The notes: generated by a model not told the origin, from the letters alone. Positions 17,960-31,193 are shown, counted from the first letter of the stretch. The stretch is 64,000 bases of DNA from Mesotoga infera (GCF_900157305.1 NZ_LS974202.1:930001-994000), one strand, 5' to 3'. Program-made: numbers and translations.

Positions 17960-17989
17960 GAAGCGGGCATAATGCCCGCTTCTTTTTTT
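17960..17989 (+). terminator. intrinsic terminator of peroxiredoxin gene
   Basis: GAAGCGGGCAT / ATGCCCGCTTC stem then seven T, 16 nt after the stop. Confidence 0.92.
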
Positions 17990-18004
17990 AGAGAGTGGCA
18001 CCTT

Positions 18005-18838
18005 CTACCAATCGATTATGTTCTGGAGAAGCTTTTTGTTGTTGAATATGTCGATATAGTCTCCCGGCACGTACGACCCAGGTTCATTGCCGAAGATATT
18101 CGTGTCGCCAACCGCGAAGACCTTTCCAACTCCAACTCTTGCCGCGGCAACTATCGGTACCGATATTATGACTTGAGAATCGTATCCTTCTTCCTGTGAA
18201 ACTCCTATAGATGATTCGGCAGAAAAGTGTACAGTATCGACACTTGCGGTATAGGATGTAGCTTCCGCCCGGGCCACTATACTGGCACCGGCGCCAACGT
18301 TCAGCGTGCACCCCGCAAAGATCACTATCTTGCTCAATCCTGTACTCAACGGATGTGTTTCGAACTTCGTTGTCGTTACCCAGTAAGTTGTGCCATCGTA
18401 GTTGTTCGTGTTGTCCAGAAGTTCGTTGTTGTTGAAGGATATGTTGACTCCTATTGCCGCGGTAATGGCATTCATTGGGGCGTTGTTGTAATAGCTGTAC
18501 CATTCACCCAGAAGTATTATCTTTCCTCCACGGCTGAGCAGGCTCGATAGTTTGTTTTTTTCGGCTGCAGTATATGTGAGCTCGGGCACTGCGATGAGAA
18601 CGGCTCCATAGTTTTCAGGGGAAAATCCCACACTCGATGCCAGACTCACTGAATAGCCCTTTGCCTGGAACTCTTGAATGAACTTCGCGAAAAGAATATT
18701 GAAGGATCCGCCGATAGCGTTGTTGTGAATATCGTCGATCAGCAGGGTTTTAGGAACCAGAGGTATTGACCCCGGCCAGCATGAAGCAAGCGCAATTACA
18801 AGTATAACGACAACACCGAAAAAGACAATTCTCTTCAT
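18005..18838 (-). CDS. lipoprotein with class I glutamine amidotransferase-like fold (paralogue A)
   Basis: A 277-residue protein with a signal peptide and lipobox IALASC (Cys20), so probably membrane-anchored outside the cytoplasm. The mature part begins WPGSIPLVPKTLLID and continues with a Rossmann-like pattern: EFQAKGYSV, GAVLIAVPELTY, GGKIILLGEW and a final GKVFAVGDTNIF. This resembles DUF4350/ThuA-like domains used in surface or glycan systems, but I see no catalytic Cys-His-Glu triad. It is 45% or more alike to the next gene by eye. Start ATG 8 nt after GGAGGTGA. Confidence 0.7.
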   Translation of the reverse strand: MKRIVFFGVVVILVIALASCWPGSIPLVPKTLLIDDIHNNAIGGSFNILFAKFIQEFQAKGYSVSLASSVGFSPENYGAVLIAVPELTYTAAEKNKLSSLLSRGGKIILLGEWYSYYNNAPMNAITAAIGVNISFNNNELLDNTNNYDGTTYWVTTTKFETHPLSTGLSKIVIFAGCTLNVGAGASIVARAEATSYTASVDTVHFSAESSIGVSQEEGYDSQVIISVPIVAAARVGVGKVFAVGDTNIFGNEPGSYVPGDYIDIFNNKKLLQNIIDW

Positions 18839-19122
18839 GAAATCACCTCCATTTGAATAAAATCATCTCCGGTCAAGACTATCCTAGGACTCGAGTATCT
18901 ATACTTAAAATAAGATGTCGAGTCTTTCAGGTGATTTTATCGGACTAAGTAATTAAAATGGCTCTTTTAGGCACATGCTTTTGGAAAAAAACTATTGACT
19001 GTATCCAAGATGTAGGTATGAACTCCTTTTTTCGGTTTCACAAGCTACGACTCGAGTGTTAAATATATCTGAGTTTTATCGCTTTCATAGGAAATCTGCA
19101 ACCATAATGGCGCATCAATCGT
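18839..19122. other. intergenic region upstream of lipoprotein A
   Basis: No gene is seen. A stretch at about 18918-18946 (AATAAGATGTCGAGTCTTTC) resembles 20069-20092 upstream of the paralogue (AATAAGATAGAGAGTCTTTC), a shared upstream element that probably reflects duplication of gene plus promoter. Confidence 0.5.
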
Positions 19123-19148
19123 AAAAAAACCGGCCCGAAGGCCGGTTG
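19123..19148 (-). terminator. intrinsic terminator of lipoprotein B gene
   Basis: On the minus strand ACCGGCC - TTCG - GGCCGGT is followed by seven T, just behind the stop codon at 19165. Confidence 0.88.
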
Positions 19149-19164
19149 ATGACCGAGACCATTA

Positions 19165-19983
19165 TCACCAGTTTATGATGTTCTGAAGCAATCTCAAGTT
19201 GTCCAGTTGATCGATATAAGCGCCCGGCAAGTTACCATCTCCGCTGAAAATATCGCTGTCGCCCAGAGCCACAACTTTGCCGCTCCCGACTCTCGCGGCA
19301 ACCACGAGCGGAACTGAGATGATAACATCCTGCGATGAGAACCCTTCACTTTGAACACCGCTCTCCACACTGCTGGCCTCAGAGAATTCAGGTGAAATCC
19401 CGGCGGGAGTGTAGGAAGTGGCTTCGGCTCTGGCAACAATCGACGTGTTTGCCCCCGCGTTGAGAGTTGAGGTGGCAAAGAACACTATCTTGTTCAGACC
19501 CACGCTGAGAGTGTGTGCTTCGAATTTGGTGGTCGTTACCCAATCGGTATGACTTTTGTAGTTGTTGACGTTATCCAGAAGTAGATTGTTGTTGAACGAG
19601 ATATTCACCCCCAGATACGAAGTGATTGCGTTCAAAGGGGCACTGTTGTAGTAGCTGTACCATTCGCTCAATATTATGATCTTGCCTCCGAGACTGAGTA
19701 AATTGCTCAACTTGGATTTTTCGGTGTTTGTATATGCCACTTCCGGTGCCGATATCAGCACGGCGCCGTATTCTTGAGGGTTGAAGCCTACTACAGAAGA
19801 GTAGAATACCGAATAACCTTTTGCCTGAAAAGCCTGTACTATTCTCGTAATGCCTCCGCCACTGGATGAATGAGTGTTATCGATCAGCAGGGTTTTAGGA
19901 ACCAGAGGTATTGACCCCGGCCAGCATGAAGTCAGTAAGAGCGCGAAAATCACAAGGGTGGAAATCAAAAGCAGTTTCTTCAT
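19165..19983 (-). CDS. lipoprotein with class I glutamine amidotransferase-like fold (paralogue B)
   Basis: About 272 residues. Start is the ATG at 19983 after GGAGGTGAC; the longer open frame upstream lacks a ribosome site. Signal peptide KLLLISTLVIFALLLTSC with lipobox LLTSC. It shares the whole layout with paralogue A (CWPGSIPLVPKTLLID, GAVLISAPEVAY, GGKIIILSEWYSYYN, VVALGDSDIF). About 50 nt around the lipobox are nearly identical at DNA level between the two genes, more than the rest, as after gene conversion. Function unknown. Confidence 0.72.
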   Translation of the reverse strand: MKKLLLISTLVIFALLLTSCWPGSIPLVPKTLLIDNTHSSSGGGITRIVQAFQAKGYSVFYSSVVGFNPQEYGAVLISAPEVAYTNTEKSKLSNLLSLGGKIIILSEWYSYYNSAPLNAITSYLGVNISFNNNLLLDNVNNYKSHTDWVTTTKFEAHTLSVGLNKIVFFATSTLNAGANTSIVARAEATSYTPAGISPEFSEASSVESGVQSEGFSSQDVIISVPLVVAARVGSGKVVALGDSDIFSGDGNLPGAYIDQLDNLRLLQNIINW

Positions 19984-20238
19984 AACGTCACCTCCCGAAG
20001 ATTGAAGCCTCCTTTGCAGGCTCGAATCGTTCTTGGGTGAAGTATATTCCCGCAATTTTCTTTTGGTGAATAAGATAGAGAGTCTTTCGGGTTAACATGG
20101 ATTGTATTAGCCAATAAGGGACATACTAAACGAGAAAATGAACCTGAACTTATCGCGAATAAATCAACAATTAAGCATGGATATTTGAATATATGGGGTC
20201 AGGGATTAAAATATTCTCGAGTTGAAGTATTGGGTTCA

Positions 20239-21111
20239 CTAAAGATAAAAGAGAATGTTCTCTAAAAGCTTAAAAAATCGAGCTGCATAAACAATATCGG
20301 CGATGTTCGATCTTTGATAGACGAAATCTGAGATATTACCGATCTCGATGGCCGGATCTCTGAGGAGTATCGATGCCTTTCCCGAGCTGTCCTCCCAGAC
20401 TTCTCCGTAAACTCTCACCGTTTTTCGATAAAGCTTATTGAAATCGAATCCCTCCGGCATGAAGAGATCGGCTTCTTCCTGTCGGATTTTAACTATTATG
20501 TCCTTACCGCTTATAGAAAGCCTTGATATATCGGTGACGAGAAATTCTACCCAAACAATTTTTCCCAGGAATCCACCCTGGCTGTAAGGCTTAAGATTGT
20601 CTTTGATCTTTGAGGCTTCAACGGTTTTGAGGGTGTTGTAAGAGCTGAAGATTCCCTTCCTGTTCTTGAAAGCTTCATGATACGCCGATACGATCTTGTC
20701 GTTGTAGTGGGAGGTCTCTTCATAAGTAAGGGGTCTGGCGAGTCCGTTGCGCAGGAGCTCCGTGTTCAGCATCTTTCCGTCGGGAGTGAAGACGTAGGCC
20801 AGGTTCCGCCCGTAACTGTCCTTCCCGTGGAGTTCGAGTCTGACTTTAGAGTTCCCTTTCTTTAAACTTTCAAGAATGAAAAGCCTGGCCTCCTGGGCGT
20901 ACTGGCCGGCCGGTTTGCTGCCGTCCCTGAGTTCCGGAGCGTCTATTCCGATAAGCCGTACGCTGGCTTCCAGAGATTCTACGACTATCGTATCGCCGTC
21001 TATGACTTCGGTTACGGTCGTTAACCCATCGGTTTTACAACCGCACAGAGAAAGAACGACGAAAAGCGCTATAAAAATAGAAACTCTGACGATATGCCGG
21101 ACGTGTTTCGT
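20239..21111 (-). CDS. thermonuclease-family lipoprotein (start uncertain)
   Basis: The open frame continues well upstream of the first ATG (20772). Read in full it gives a lipoprotein signal (VSIFIALFVVLSLCGC), a staphylococcal-nuclease domain (DGDTIVV, VRLIGIDAPEL, QYAQEARLF, DSYGRNLAYVF, NTELLRNGLA) with the usual Arg-Glu-Arg active site, and a C-terminal OB-like extension of about 90 residues. It should cut DNA or RNA at the cell surface. No ATG, GTG or TTG lies between the upstream in-frame TGA and the signal peptide. An ACG at 21111 after GAAGGTGA is the best spaced candidate; a start in another frame (GTG at 21119) plus frameshift is also possible. Confidence 0.7.
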   Translation of the reverse strand, partial: TKHVRHIVRVSIFIALFVVLSLCGCKTDGLTTVTEVIDGDTIVVESLEASVRLIGIDAPELRDGSKPAGQYAQEARLFILESLKKGNSKVRLELHGKDSYGRNLAYVFTPDGKMLNTELLRNGLARPLTYEETSHYNDKIVSAYHEAFKNRKGIFSSYNTLKTVEASKIKDNLKPYSQGGFLGKIVWVEFLVTDISRLSISGKDIIVKIRQEEADLFMPEGFDFNKLYRKTVRVYGEVWEDSSGKASILLRDPAIEIGNISDFVYQRSNIADIVYAARFFKLLENILFYL

Positions 21112-21197
21112 TTTGTCACCTTCTCTTAGTCTGTTTGGAGGCCTCTGCCTCCTAAAGTGTCAATTGCATAGCGACGACTATTCACAAGGAACTGCAA

Positions 21198-22490
21198 CTA
21201 GAGGAGTTCTCTGAGAATTCCTTCTAGCGCTCCGTAACCGAATTTTTCACTCCCTATGGAGAAGTTGTTTTCGGTTGTTGCCAGGTATTTTTGGCGGTTG
21301 AAAAGTAAATCGACCAGGTTTTTGATGGCCCTGTTAAACGCTTCTTCGGAGATTTTTACGAGTCCCTCTTCCAAAATATAGCTGTCTCCAAGGTCCACGA
21401 AGGAAAGTCCACTGTCTTCGATGTCGCTTTTAAAGACAGCATATTTGAAAAGCGCGACGGGTTTGCGTGCAAACATGGCTTCCAGGAGCTGATTGCCCCA
21501 CCCTTCAAGTATGCTGGGATAGGTTACTATGTCAGCGATACTGTAGGACTGGAAGAACTCTTCCTGCGTTTCACAACAGTGATAGGAAAGATCTACAACG
21601 TTCACGCCCAGTTTTGATGCAAGAGCGTCGATTTTTTCCCTGTATCCGAGAGATCGCTTCTCCGTAAGGCCTGTTAGAACCAGGTGAGCCCTTCCCGAAA
21701 ATTCCCGACCCGTGTAGAGACTCCTGCCCTTCAGCACGTGCGAGAGGGAGTTGAACCTGGCCACCAGTTCTACGGCAAGTTCTATGGCTTTGCGTTCCGT
21801 GACCCTGGTAGCCTGAAGAAAGACTACGTCGTTCTCGGCGATACCGGCAAGCCTTCTAAGCTGAAGATTCTTTTCCCAGGACGTCCAGGACTGTTGCGCG
21901 AAATCCATAACATTCGGCACTACAGTCGCGCGGAGCTTTCTTCTTCTCAGGAGATCACCGGCGGAGATAGAGTTTATAGTTATATGAGATACGTTCTCCA
22001 GAGAGGGCGGAAAGTACCTCTCAAGAATTTCGACGACTCCGGGGTGAGGGCTCGAATAGTAAGGTCTGTCCCACCAGAAGTCGTGGTTATGCGAGATTAA
22101 GGGTTTGCCGGAGTCTCTGGCGTACATATAAAGGGCCAGTCCAGCGGGCAAAGACCAGCCGAGCGACCAGATATTGTTGGGAACGAGTAGATCAAAACGC
22201 GAGAGTTCTCTATCGAAATCGCGAAGAAGTTCTTCGCTTCGCTCATGGATTTCTTCAAAGAGCGCCTGAGTTTCTATTTCTCCTTTTTCGTACAACCTTT
22301 CGTTCAAAGCGAGGTTTCTCACGTCGTTGTATTCTATACCCGGAATGGTTATATCGACTCCCGGACAGGAATTACCGGCCACGATCTCAACGGAGTGCCC
22401 CATGCCCGTGAGAACGGCGCGCCATTTCTCCATCTCTAGAGAGACTCCATCCATGAGTCCGGCTCTGTAGTGAATCAATCCAATTCTCAT
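21198..22490 (-). CDS. family 4-type glycosyltransferase
   Basis: A 430-residue retaining GT-B glycosyltransferase. N-terminal MRIGLIHYRAGLMDGVSLEM is the Gly-rich acceptor-side loop, and the C-terminal Rossmann half holds the donor site with the E-x7-E motif region YPSILEGWGNQLLEAM (about 345-360). It lacks signal or membrane segments, so it acts in the cytoplasm. Its stop-to-start distance of 12 nt to the upstream GH127 gene makes one transcription unit. Donor and acceptor are unknown. Confidence 0.82.
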   Translation of the reverse strand: MRIGLIHYRAGLMDGVSLEMEKWRAVLTGMGHSVEIVAGNSCPGVDITIPGIEYNDVRNLALNERLYEKGEIETQALFEEIHERSEELLRDFDRELSRFDLLVPNNIWSLGWSLPAGLALYMYARDSGKPLISHNHDFWWDRPYYSSPHPGVVEILERYFPPSLENVSHITINSISAGDLLRRRKLRATVVPNVMDFAQQSWTSWEKNLQLRRLAGIAENDVVFLQATRVTERKAIELAVELVARFNSLSHVLKGRSLYTGREFSGRAHLVLTGLTEKRSLGYREKIDALASKLGVNVVDLSYHCCETQEEFFQSYSIADIVTYPSILEGWGNQLLEAMFARKPVALFKYAVFKSDIEDSGLSFVDLGDSYILEEGLVKISEEAFNRAIKNLVDLLFNRQKYLATTENNFSIGSEKFGYGALEGILRELL

Positions 22491-22502
22491 AACTCGTACC
22501 TC

Positions 22503-24368
22503 TCAGTGAACGTGCAACCAGACACACATTGGCGAGCTTCCACGGTTGTTCCAGGCGTAGTACGGTATGAGAGTGAAACGCACGTTTCTGCCTTTGTTCT
22601 TGACGGCAGCCAGCGGCTTGTAGAGAGCCTCTTCCCATTCATCGAGATCATAAGCGATCCCTTTTCCAGAGATAGCCATGTATCCACCGGGCAATTCTTC
22701 GTTCATCTGTACGTCGTAACCTCTTTTCACCGGCACGGACAGAGTCCAAACGCTGAACCCCTCATTATCCGTTCCTTCTGCGCAGTAAACCAGCGGACCC
22801 CGTTCAATGGCGACTTTGTATGTGTTCTCCCTGATCATCGGGTTGGAGGCAATCATGTTGATCTCCATAGGTAGATCGAGGAGTATTGTGGTCTTCCCCT
22901 TCCAGTTGTCGGTGAGTTTTATGAAACCCTTTTCAACCTTCGCCTTCTGTTTTATACCGTCTATTTGAAGGTCGAATTCGCCCTCCGTCCAGCCTGGTAC
23001 CCTCAACAGTATAGAAAGCTGCATATCCAGATCCGTTGAGACCGTGAGTTCGATTTCTCCATCGTGAGGATAGCCGGTTTTCTGAGATATGTTGATTTCT
23101 CCATCTCTGAAAGGTATGACGGCCTCGCTCGTTTCGTAGAAGTTCACCCTTATCTCGTCCAGAGTGAGCCCGTACATGTAACCTCCGAAAGAGGTCAGCA
23201 CCCTGGCTATGTTTGGCGGACAGCAGGCACAGGAATACCATTCCTTTCTCTCATGGTTCCCTATATCCTCCAGAGGGTTCACGTAAAAGTACTTTAACCC
23301 GTCGAGGGATATCCCGGGAAGAACGCCGTTGTAGAGAGTCCTCTCCATTACATCGAGGTATTTGCCATCACCGGATATCATGTACATCCGCCAGTTCCAG
23401 AAGAAACTCCCGATGGCCGCGCAAGTCTCGGTGTACGCTCTCCTGTTGGGCAGCTCGAAAGCTTCCCCGAAAGCCTCCCCTTCGTGTCTGGAACCGACTC
23501 CACCGGTTATGTACATCTTTCTACCAACCAGATCGGCCCACAGGCGATCTATAACTGCCAGAAGCGTCTCGTCACCTGTTTCAAGGAAAACATCGGCGGC
23601 GCCGGCCACCAGGTAAAGCATTCTCACCGCGTGGCCAGTCAACTCTTTCAGTTGTCTGAACGGTACATGATCGATCCTGTATTCATCGCCTCCGGCGAGC
23701 CCCTTTCCCCTGTTATCTATAAGTCTCGATGCGAGTTCAAGGTATTCCCTCGTTCCGGTTTCTCTGTAAAGTTCAACGAGCGCCATCTCCAGTTCTGGAT
23801 GGCCCGTGGTTGTCTCGCGCCCGTTTTTGCCGAACATCTTGACGATATGGTCGGCGAATTTCAGGGCGACTGCGAAGAGATCCTCGCTCCCCGTGACCCG
23901 GCGGTGGGCGATCGCGGCCTGTATAAGATGCCCGGCACAGTACAGTTCGTGCATGTTTTTGAAATCCGTCCAGCGTGCGGACACCTTTTCGAAAGTGAAA
24001 TAGGTATTCAGATAGCCGTCGTCTCCCGCATTCTGCGCATCTCGAATAACATCGATCGTCAGGGTTATCTTCTCTCTTAGTTCGGGATCGTCGTTATCGA
24101 TGAGAGCATAAGAAGCGGCCTCGAGCCATTTGTAAACATCGGAATCGTTGAAAAAAAAGCCCTGGAAATCTCTTTCGATCTTACCCGCGGCCCTCCTGAA
24201 ATTGTCGAGCCTACCGGTGGATTCCAGCAACTCGTACTGGGAGATCAGTGTTCTGGATCTCATGATGTTGTTGTACCTGCCCATGAAACCGCCCAGTTTC
24301 ACCCTCTCCAGTGCCAGTGGCCTGACTTGAGCTCTAGATGATCGAGACGTATCGTTTATAAAAGTCAC
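22503..24368 (-). CDS. GH127 beta-L-arabinofuranosidase
   Basis: A 621-residue protein of the DUF1680/GH127 family, which removes beta-L-arabinofuranose from plant-type glycans (hydroxyproline-rich proteins, pectin side chains). The (alpha/alpha)6 barrel (about 1-420) carries GGVGSRHEGEAFGE, with the glutamate of the metal site, and the double cysteine CACCPPNIAR, whose Cys is nucleophile and zinc ligand. A beta-sandwich follows. No signal peptide, so it is cytoplasmic. GTG start at 24368 with GGGGAGGTG upstream. Co-transcribed with the glycosyltransferase. Confidence 0.9.
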   Translation of the reverse strand: MTFINDTSRSSRAQVRPLALERVKLGGFMGRYNNIMRSRTLISQYELLESTGRLDNFRRAAGKIERDFQGFFFNDSDVYKWLEAASYALIDNDDPELREKITLTIDVIRDAQNAGDDGYLNTYFTFEKVSARWTDFKNMHELYCAGHLIQAAIAHRRVTGSEDLFAVALKFADHIVKMFGKNGRETTTGHPELEMALVELYRETGTREYLELASRLIDNRGKGLAGGDEYRIDHVPFRQLKELTGHAVRMLYLVAGAADVFLETGDETLLAVIDRLWADLVGRKMYITGGVGSRHEGEAFGEAFELPNRRAYTETCAAIGSFFWNWRMYMISGDGKYLDVMERTLYNGVLPGISLDGLKYFYVNPLEDIGNHERKEWYSCACCPPNIARVLTSFGGYMYGLTLDEIRVNFYETSEAVIPFRDGEINISQKTGYPHDGEIELTVSTDLDMQLSILLRVPGWTEGEFDLQIDGIKQKAKVEKGFIKLTDNWKGKTTILLDLPMEINMIASNPMIRENTYKVAIERGPLVYCAEGTDNEGFSVWTLSVPVKRGYDVQMNEELPGGYMAISGKGIAYDLDEWEEALYKPLAAVKNKGRNVRFTLIPYYAWNNRGSSPMCVWLHVH

Positions 24369-24455
24369 CCTTCACACCTCCCCAAAAAACGCTCTCCCTT
24401 CTAGAGTAGCAGAAAAGACTATAACTTATGTATGCTTTTGATGGAGGGGATGAAG

Positions 24456-24776
24456 ATGTTTGAAAAGATAGATTACTGGGTCACGGCGGCAAGCTACGCT
24501 GACAGAAAGGGAACATGGCTTCTGGAAGCCGCACTCATTCATCCAAACATTGGAGAGTCGCATGAGTTCAACGAAGAGTGGACTCGCGAGCAGATCCTTG
24601 AAAAATGCGATGTTTTCGTTTTCTGTACGATTGCTAAAAATGAAAAAGGCGAGTGGAAGAGGATGGAACAGGTCAGAAAGATAAAGACGGAACAGGGTGA
24701 GTTCCTGAGAGTTGATGGAAAGGTAAAAGCGGGAGATCAACTGGGTCTTCTGCCCACCATTGAAGAGGTTCTTTAG
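24456..24776 (+). CDS. DUF3892-like small protein
   Basis: About 106 residues. The pattern YWVTAASYADRKG, then WTREQILEKCDVFVFCTI, and the end FLRVDGKVKAGDQLGLLP follows the layout I know from DUF3892 proteins (strand, SREE-type helix, strand, Dnl..LP tail). Function unknown; probably cytoplasmic. ATG at 24456 is 8 nt from GGAGG; earlier in-frame ATGs are too close to that site or lack one. Single gene. Confidence 0.65.
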   Translation: MFEKIDYWVTAASYADRKGTWLLEAALIHPNIGESHEFNEEWTREQILEKCDVFVFCTIAKNEKGEWKRMEQVRKIKTEQGEFLRVDGKVKAGDQLGLLPTIEEVL

Positions 24777-24999
24777 GAGCTTGGGGTGAGAACTCTATAA
24801 AGCGTCATACTTTAATGAGTTTTTTACCTGAGTTTATGCCTGTCTTTTTTTAATGATGAACAGTGTTTGTGTTTTTTCGGCCCGTGAATTATCCTGGTTT
24901 GCCTGCTTTTAGAAAGGGAGTTTATGGTATTATTTTATCATCATTTTCTATTTTTACATTTTGCGAGTCATAACAAGACTGAAGGTTTGGGGGTTTCAG
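24777..24999. other. intergenic region, nothing recognised
   Basis: AT-rich with many T-runs (for example CTGTCTTTTTTTAATG). A TATTAT at about 24929 may be a -10 for the peptidase gene. No hairpin repeat or gene is seen. Confidence 0.4.
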
Positions 25000-25839
25000 A
25001 TGAGAGTAAAAGGACTTATCTTTCTTGTGATTCTCGTTTTTCTTTGCACCGCTCTCGGTAACAGCTATGTTCGTTATCTTGTAGAGCCCGGCGACAAATT
25101 ATTCAACATCATCAGGGATTACAACATCAGAATCAGTACGATTCTCGACTTCAACTGCATAGATGATCCCAGATGTCTCGAATCGGGTCAGGCGATCTAC
25201 ATTCCCGTAAGAGACGGTTTCTTCTACGACGTTCAGGAGGGCGATTCTCTGGAGTATATCGCCAAGCTTTTTTTCGCTCTGGTTGAAGACATAATGAAGG
25301 CCAATGGGCTGAGTTACTCTTCTAAGATCTTCACGGGTCAGAGACTGTTCATTCCTTTGGAAGCCGTGAGTGTTTGCAGCAACGTGAACATAAGCACTCA
25401 GTATTCCTGGCCGGTTTACGGAAAGATCTCCTCTGAGTTTGGCTGGAGAAAGGATCCTTTCACCGGTACTTCAACCTTTCACTCTGGATTGGATATCGCT
25501 GTTCAGCAGGGTGCGCCGGTTTTCGCGGCCAGAGACGGGACGGTGATCGAAGCTGCCGACAACGGTGGTTACGGCCTGAACATAATTATTCTACACGCCG
25601 ATGGTTCAAAGACACGTTATGCCCATCTGAGTCACATAAGTGTCTATTCGGGACAGCGGGTCGCCAGAGGAGAGTTGATCGGCAGGGTAGGAGAAACCGG
25701 CAGGGCAACCGGTCCGCATTTGCATTTCGAGATAATCGATTCCAAAGACCAGTGTAAAGATCCGAGGAGTTACCTGTCCAGCAGTCAGTATATGTACGTG
25801 AGAAAAGAGCCGGGCTCTCTCGGACTCGGAGGTAAATAA
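25000..25839 (+). CDS. secreted LysM / M23 murein endopeptidase
   Basis: About 279 residues. Signal peptide (LIFLVILVFLCTALG), two LysM peptidoglycan-binding modules (VRYLVEPGDKLFNIIRDY and FFYDVQEGDSLEYIAKLF) and a C-terminal M23 zinc peptidase. In the last, SGLDIAVQQGAPVFAA and TGRATGPHLHFEI supply the metal and catalytic residues: the HxxxD variant here reads HSGLD, and HLHFE gives HxH. It likely trims peptidoglycan cross-links during growth. ATG at 25000 follows GGGGGT; the upstream TTG at 24961 would spoil the signal peptide. Confidence 0.9.
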   Translation: MRVKGLIFLVILVFLCTALGNSYVRYLVEPGDKLFNIIRDYNIRISTILDFNCIDDPRCLESGQAIYIPVRDGFFYDVQEGDSLEYIAKLFFALVEDIMKANGLSYSSKIFTGQRLFIPLEAVSVCSNVNISTQYSWPVYGKISSEFGWRKDPFTGTSTFHSGLDIAVQQGAPVFAARDGTVIEAADNGGYGLNIIILHADGSKTRYAHLSHISVYSGQRVARGELIGRVGETGRATGPHLHFEIIDSKDQCKDPRSYLSSSQYMYVRKEPGSLGLGGK

Positions 25840-25845
25840 GAAACC

Positions 25846-26826
25846 TTGAAGACCGCTTACATAGAGTCGAACTCTTTCGATCCATGGTTGAATCTTTCGA
25901 TAGAAGAATATTTGCTCGACACTTACGCGTGCGATAACAACGTGCTTTATCTGTGGCAGAACGCCCATACCGTGGTAATCGGGCGTAACCAGAACGCCTG
26001 GCGAGAGTGCCGTATAGAGAGCCTTGAGAGGGACGGCGGTAAACTCGCCCGGCGGTTATCGGGCGGCGGAGCCGTCTATCATGATCTGGGAAATCTTAAC
26101 TTCACTTTCCTGCTTCCCAGGTCAGAATACAATCTGCACAGGCAGCTTGCAGTAATAGTCGATGCAGTTAAGGGTCTTGGGATTGAAGCAAGCTTCAGTG
26201 GACGAAACGATATTCTGGCCGAGGGCAAGAAGTTTTCCGGCAACGCCTTCTATCATGGACGGCAGGCATCGTATCACCATGGAACGGTGCTTATAGACGT
26301 CGATATGAGCAAGCTTTCGATGTATCTGAACGTCTCGAAGGCGAAAATGGAATCTAAAGGCGTCAGATCAGTCGCTTCTAGAGTGGTAAACCTAAAAGAT
26401 CTTAAACCCGATCTGACGATAGATATAATGAAAAGGGCCATGTACAACGGCTTTATAGAGGAGTACGGTCATATAGACAGGATTCTTAATTACAATGAAA
26501 TTGCCTCTCGGGAAGAAGTCCGTACTCTTTACGCAAAGTATTCATCACGAGAATGGCTTCTAGGAAAGAGTCCTGATTTTGACTTCGGGATCGAAAACCG
26601 CTTTGCCTGGGGCGGAATAGAGATAGGATTGAACGTCAGAAAGGGAATGATAAGAGAAGCGGTGGTTTATTCCGATTCTATGGACTTGGATTTCATAGAA
26701 TCGCTAAGAGCTTCTCTGAAAGATATAGAGTTTTCCAGAAAGAGCCTGGCAAGAGCCCTTGCCAGCCTCCCGGAAAATAAGGAACGTGCCGATCTTTTAG
26801 AGTGGTTCGACCAGGTGGAACTGTAA
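25846..26826 (+). CDS. lplA: lipoate-protein ligase A
   Basis: A 326-residue enzyme that activates lipoate with ATP and attaches it to lipoyl domains. The BPL/LplA catalytic fold is shown by GRNQNAW (about 46-52), RRLSGGGAVYHDLGN (about 68-82) with the Arg-Arg loop, and the C-terminal accessory domain (about 250-326). TTG start at 25846 uses the GGAGGT within the end of the peptidase gene, 6 nt away, so the two are co-transcribed. No 2-oxoacid dehydrogenase is near; the target may be glycine-cleavage H protein. Confidence 0.92.
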   Translation: MKTAYIESNSFDPWLNLSIEEYLLDTYACDNNVLYLWQNAHTVVIGRNQNAWRECRIESLERDGGKLARRLSGGGAVYHDLGNLNFTFLLPRSEYNLHRQLAVIVDAVKGLGIEASFSGRNDILAEGKKFSGNAFYHGRQASYHHGTVLIDVDMSKLSMYLNVSKAKMESKGVRSVASRVVNLKDLKPDLTIDIMKRAMYNGFIEEYGHIDRILNYNEIASREEVRTLYAKYSSREWLLGKSPDFDFGIENRFAWGGIEIGLNVRKGMIREAVVYSDSMDLDFIESLRASLKDIEFSRKSLARALASLPENKERADLLEWFDQVEL

Positions 26827-26867
26827 GACTCGAGGTTCTTGTGTTCGATTTATATAAGGTAATCGCT

Positions 26868-27347
26868 TCACTTGATTTCATTGATTTCATCTTCTCTCAG
26901 CAATGCGATTATTGTTATTATCGAGCCCGCAAACATAGCTATCCAACTTATCCAGTTCAGAGAAATGCCGACAGTTATCTCTTGTGTCATGCGCATGAAT
27001 CCGTCGAACTCGGGCGAAAACGGGTCTGGATTTATGCTACTCTGAAGAGAGTTGAATTTAGAGATATCCGAAAGAAAGGTGACGAGTCTGAAGACGAGTA
27101 TTCCCAGAGCCGCAACGGCTCCTATGAACGCCCATTGGAATCTCTTCGCAATCGCAAGCGTCACCACAATCAACGAAAGCAATAGAAGTATCACACCGTA
27201 AGTCTGGTCGGCCTGAATATAGTTGCTCGAACCGGCAATGTTTGCCAGCAGATTATTGGCGTTCAGAGAAATCGCCGGAAGAAAGAGCCCCGTCAGGAGA
27301 ATGGAAGCCCCGATTATAATCGCAATCTGTTTCCTCGATAATGCCAT
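26868..27347 (-). CDS. small integral membrane protein of unknown function
   Basis: About 159 residues with four hydrophobic segments: IAIIIGASILLTGLFLPAI, GVILLLLSLIVVTLAI, WAFIGAVAALGILVF and SWIAMFAGSIITIIALL. Between segments 3 and 4 is a polar loop (SSINPDPFSPEFDG). No family recognised. ATG at 27347 has GGGGTGATT before it; the longer frame to 27374 has no ribosome site. It stands divergent from nifJ. Confidence 0.72.
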   Translation of the reverse strand: MALSRKQIAIIIGASILLTGLFLPAISLNANNLLANIAGSSNYIQADQTYGVILLLLSLIVVTLAIAKRFQWAFIGAVAALGILVFRLVTFLSDISKFNSLQSSINPDPFSPEFDGFMRMTQEITVGISLNWISWIAMFAGSIITIIALLREDEINEIK

Positions 27348-27374
27348 GAAATCACCCCTTTGAATTTTGATCAT

Positions 27375-31193
<3,819 letters not shown>

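Noticed and set aside
18360-18440. GTTGTTG-rich stretch as a DGR template repeat
   Set aside because: It lies in the Asn-rich coding part of the lipoprotein genes and does not match the invariant blocks of the variable regions.
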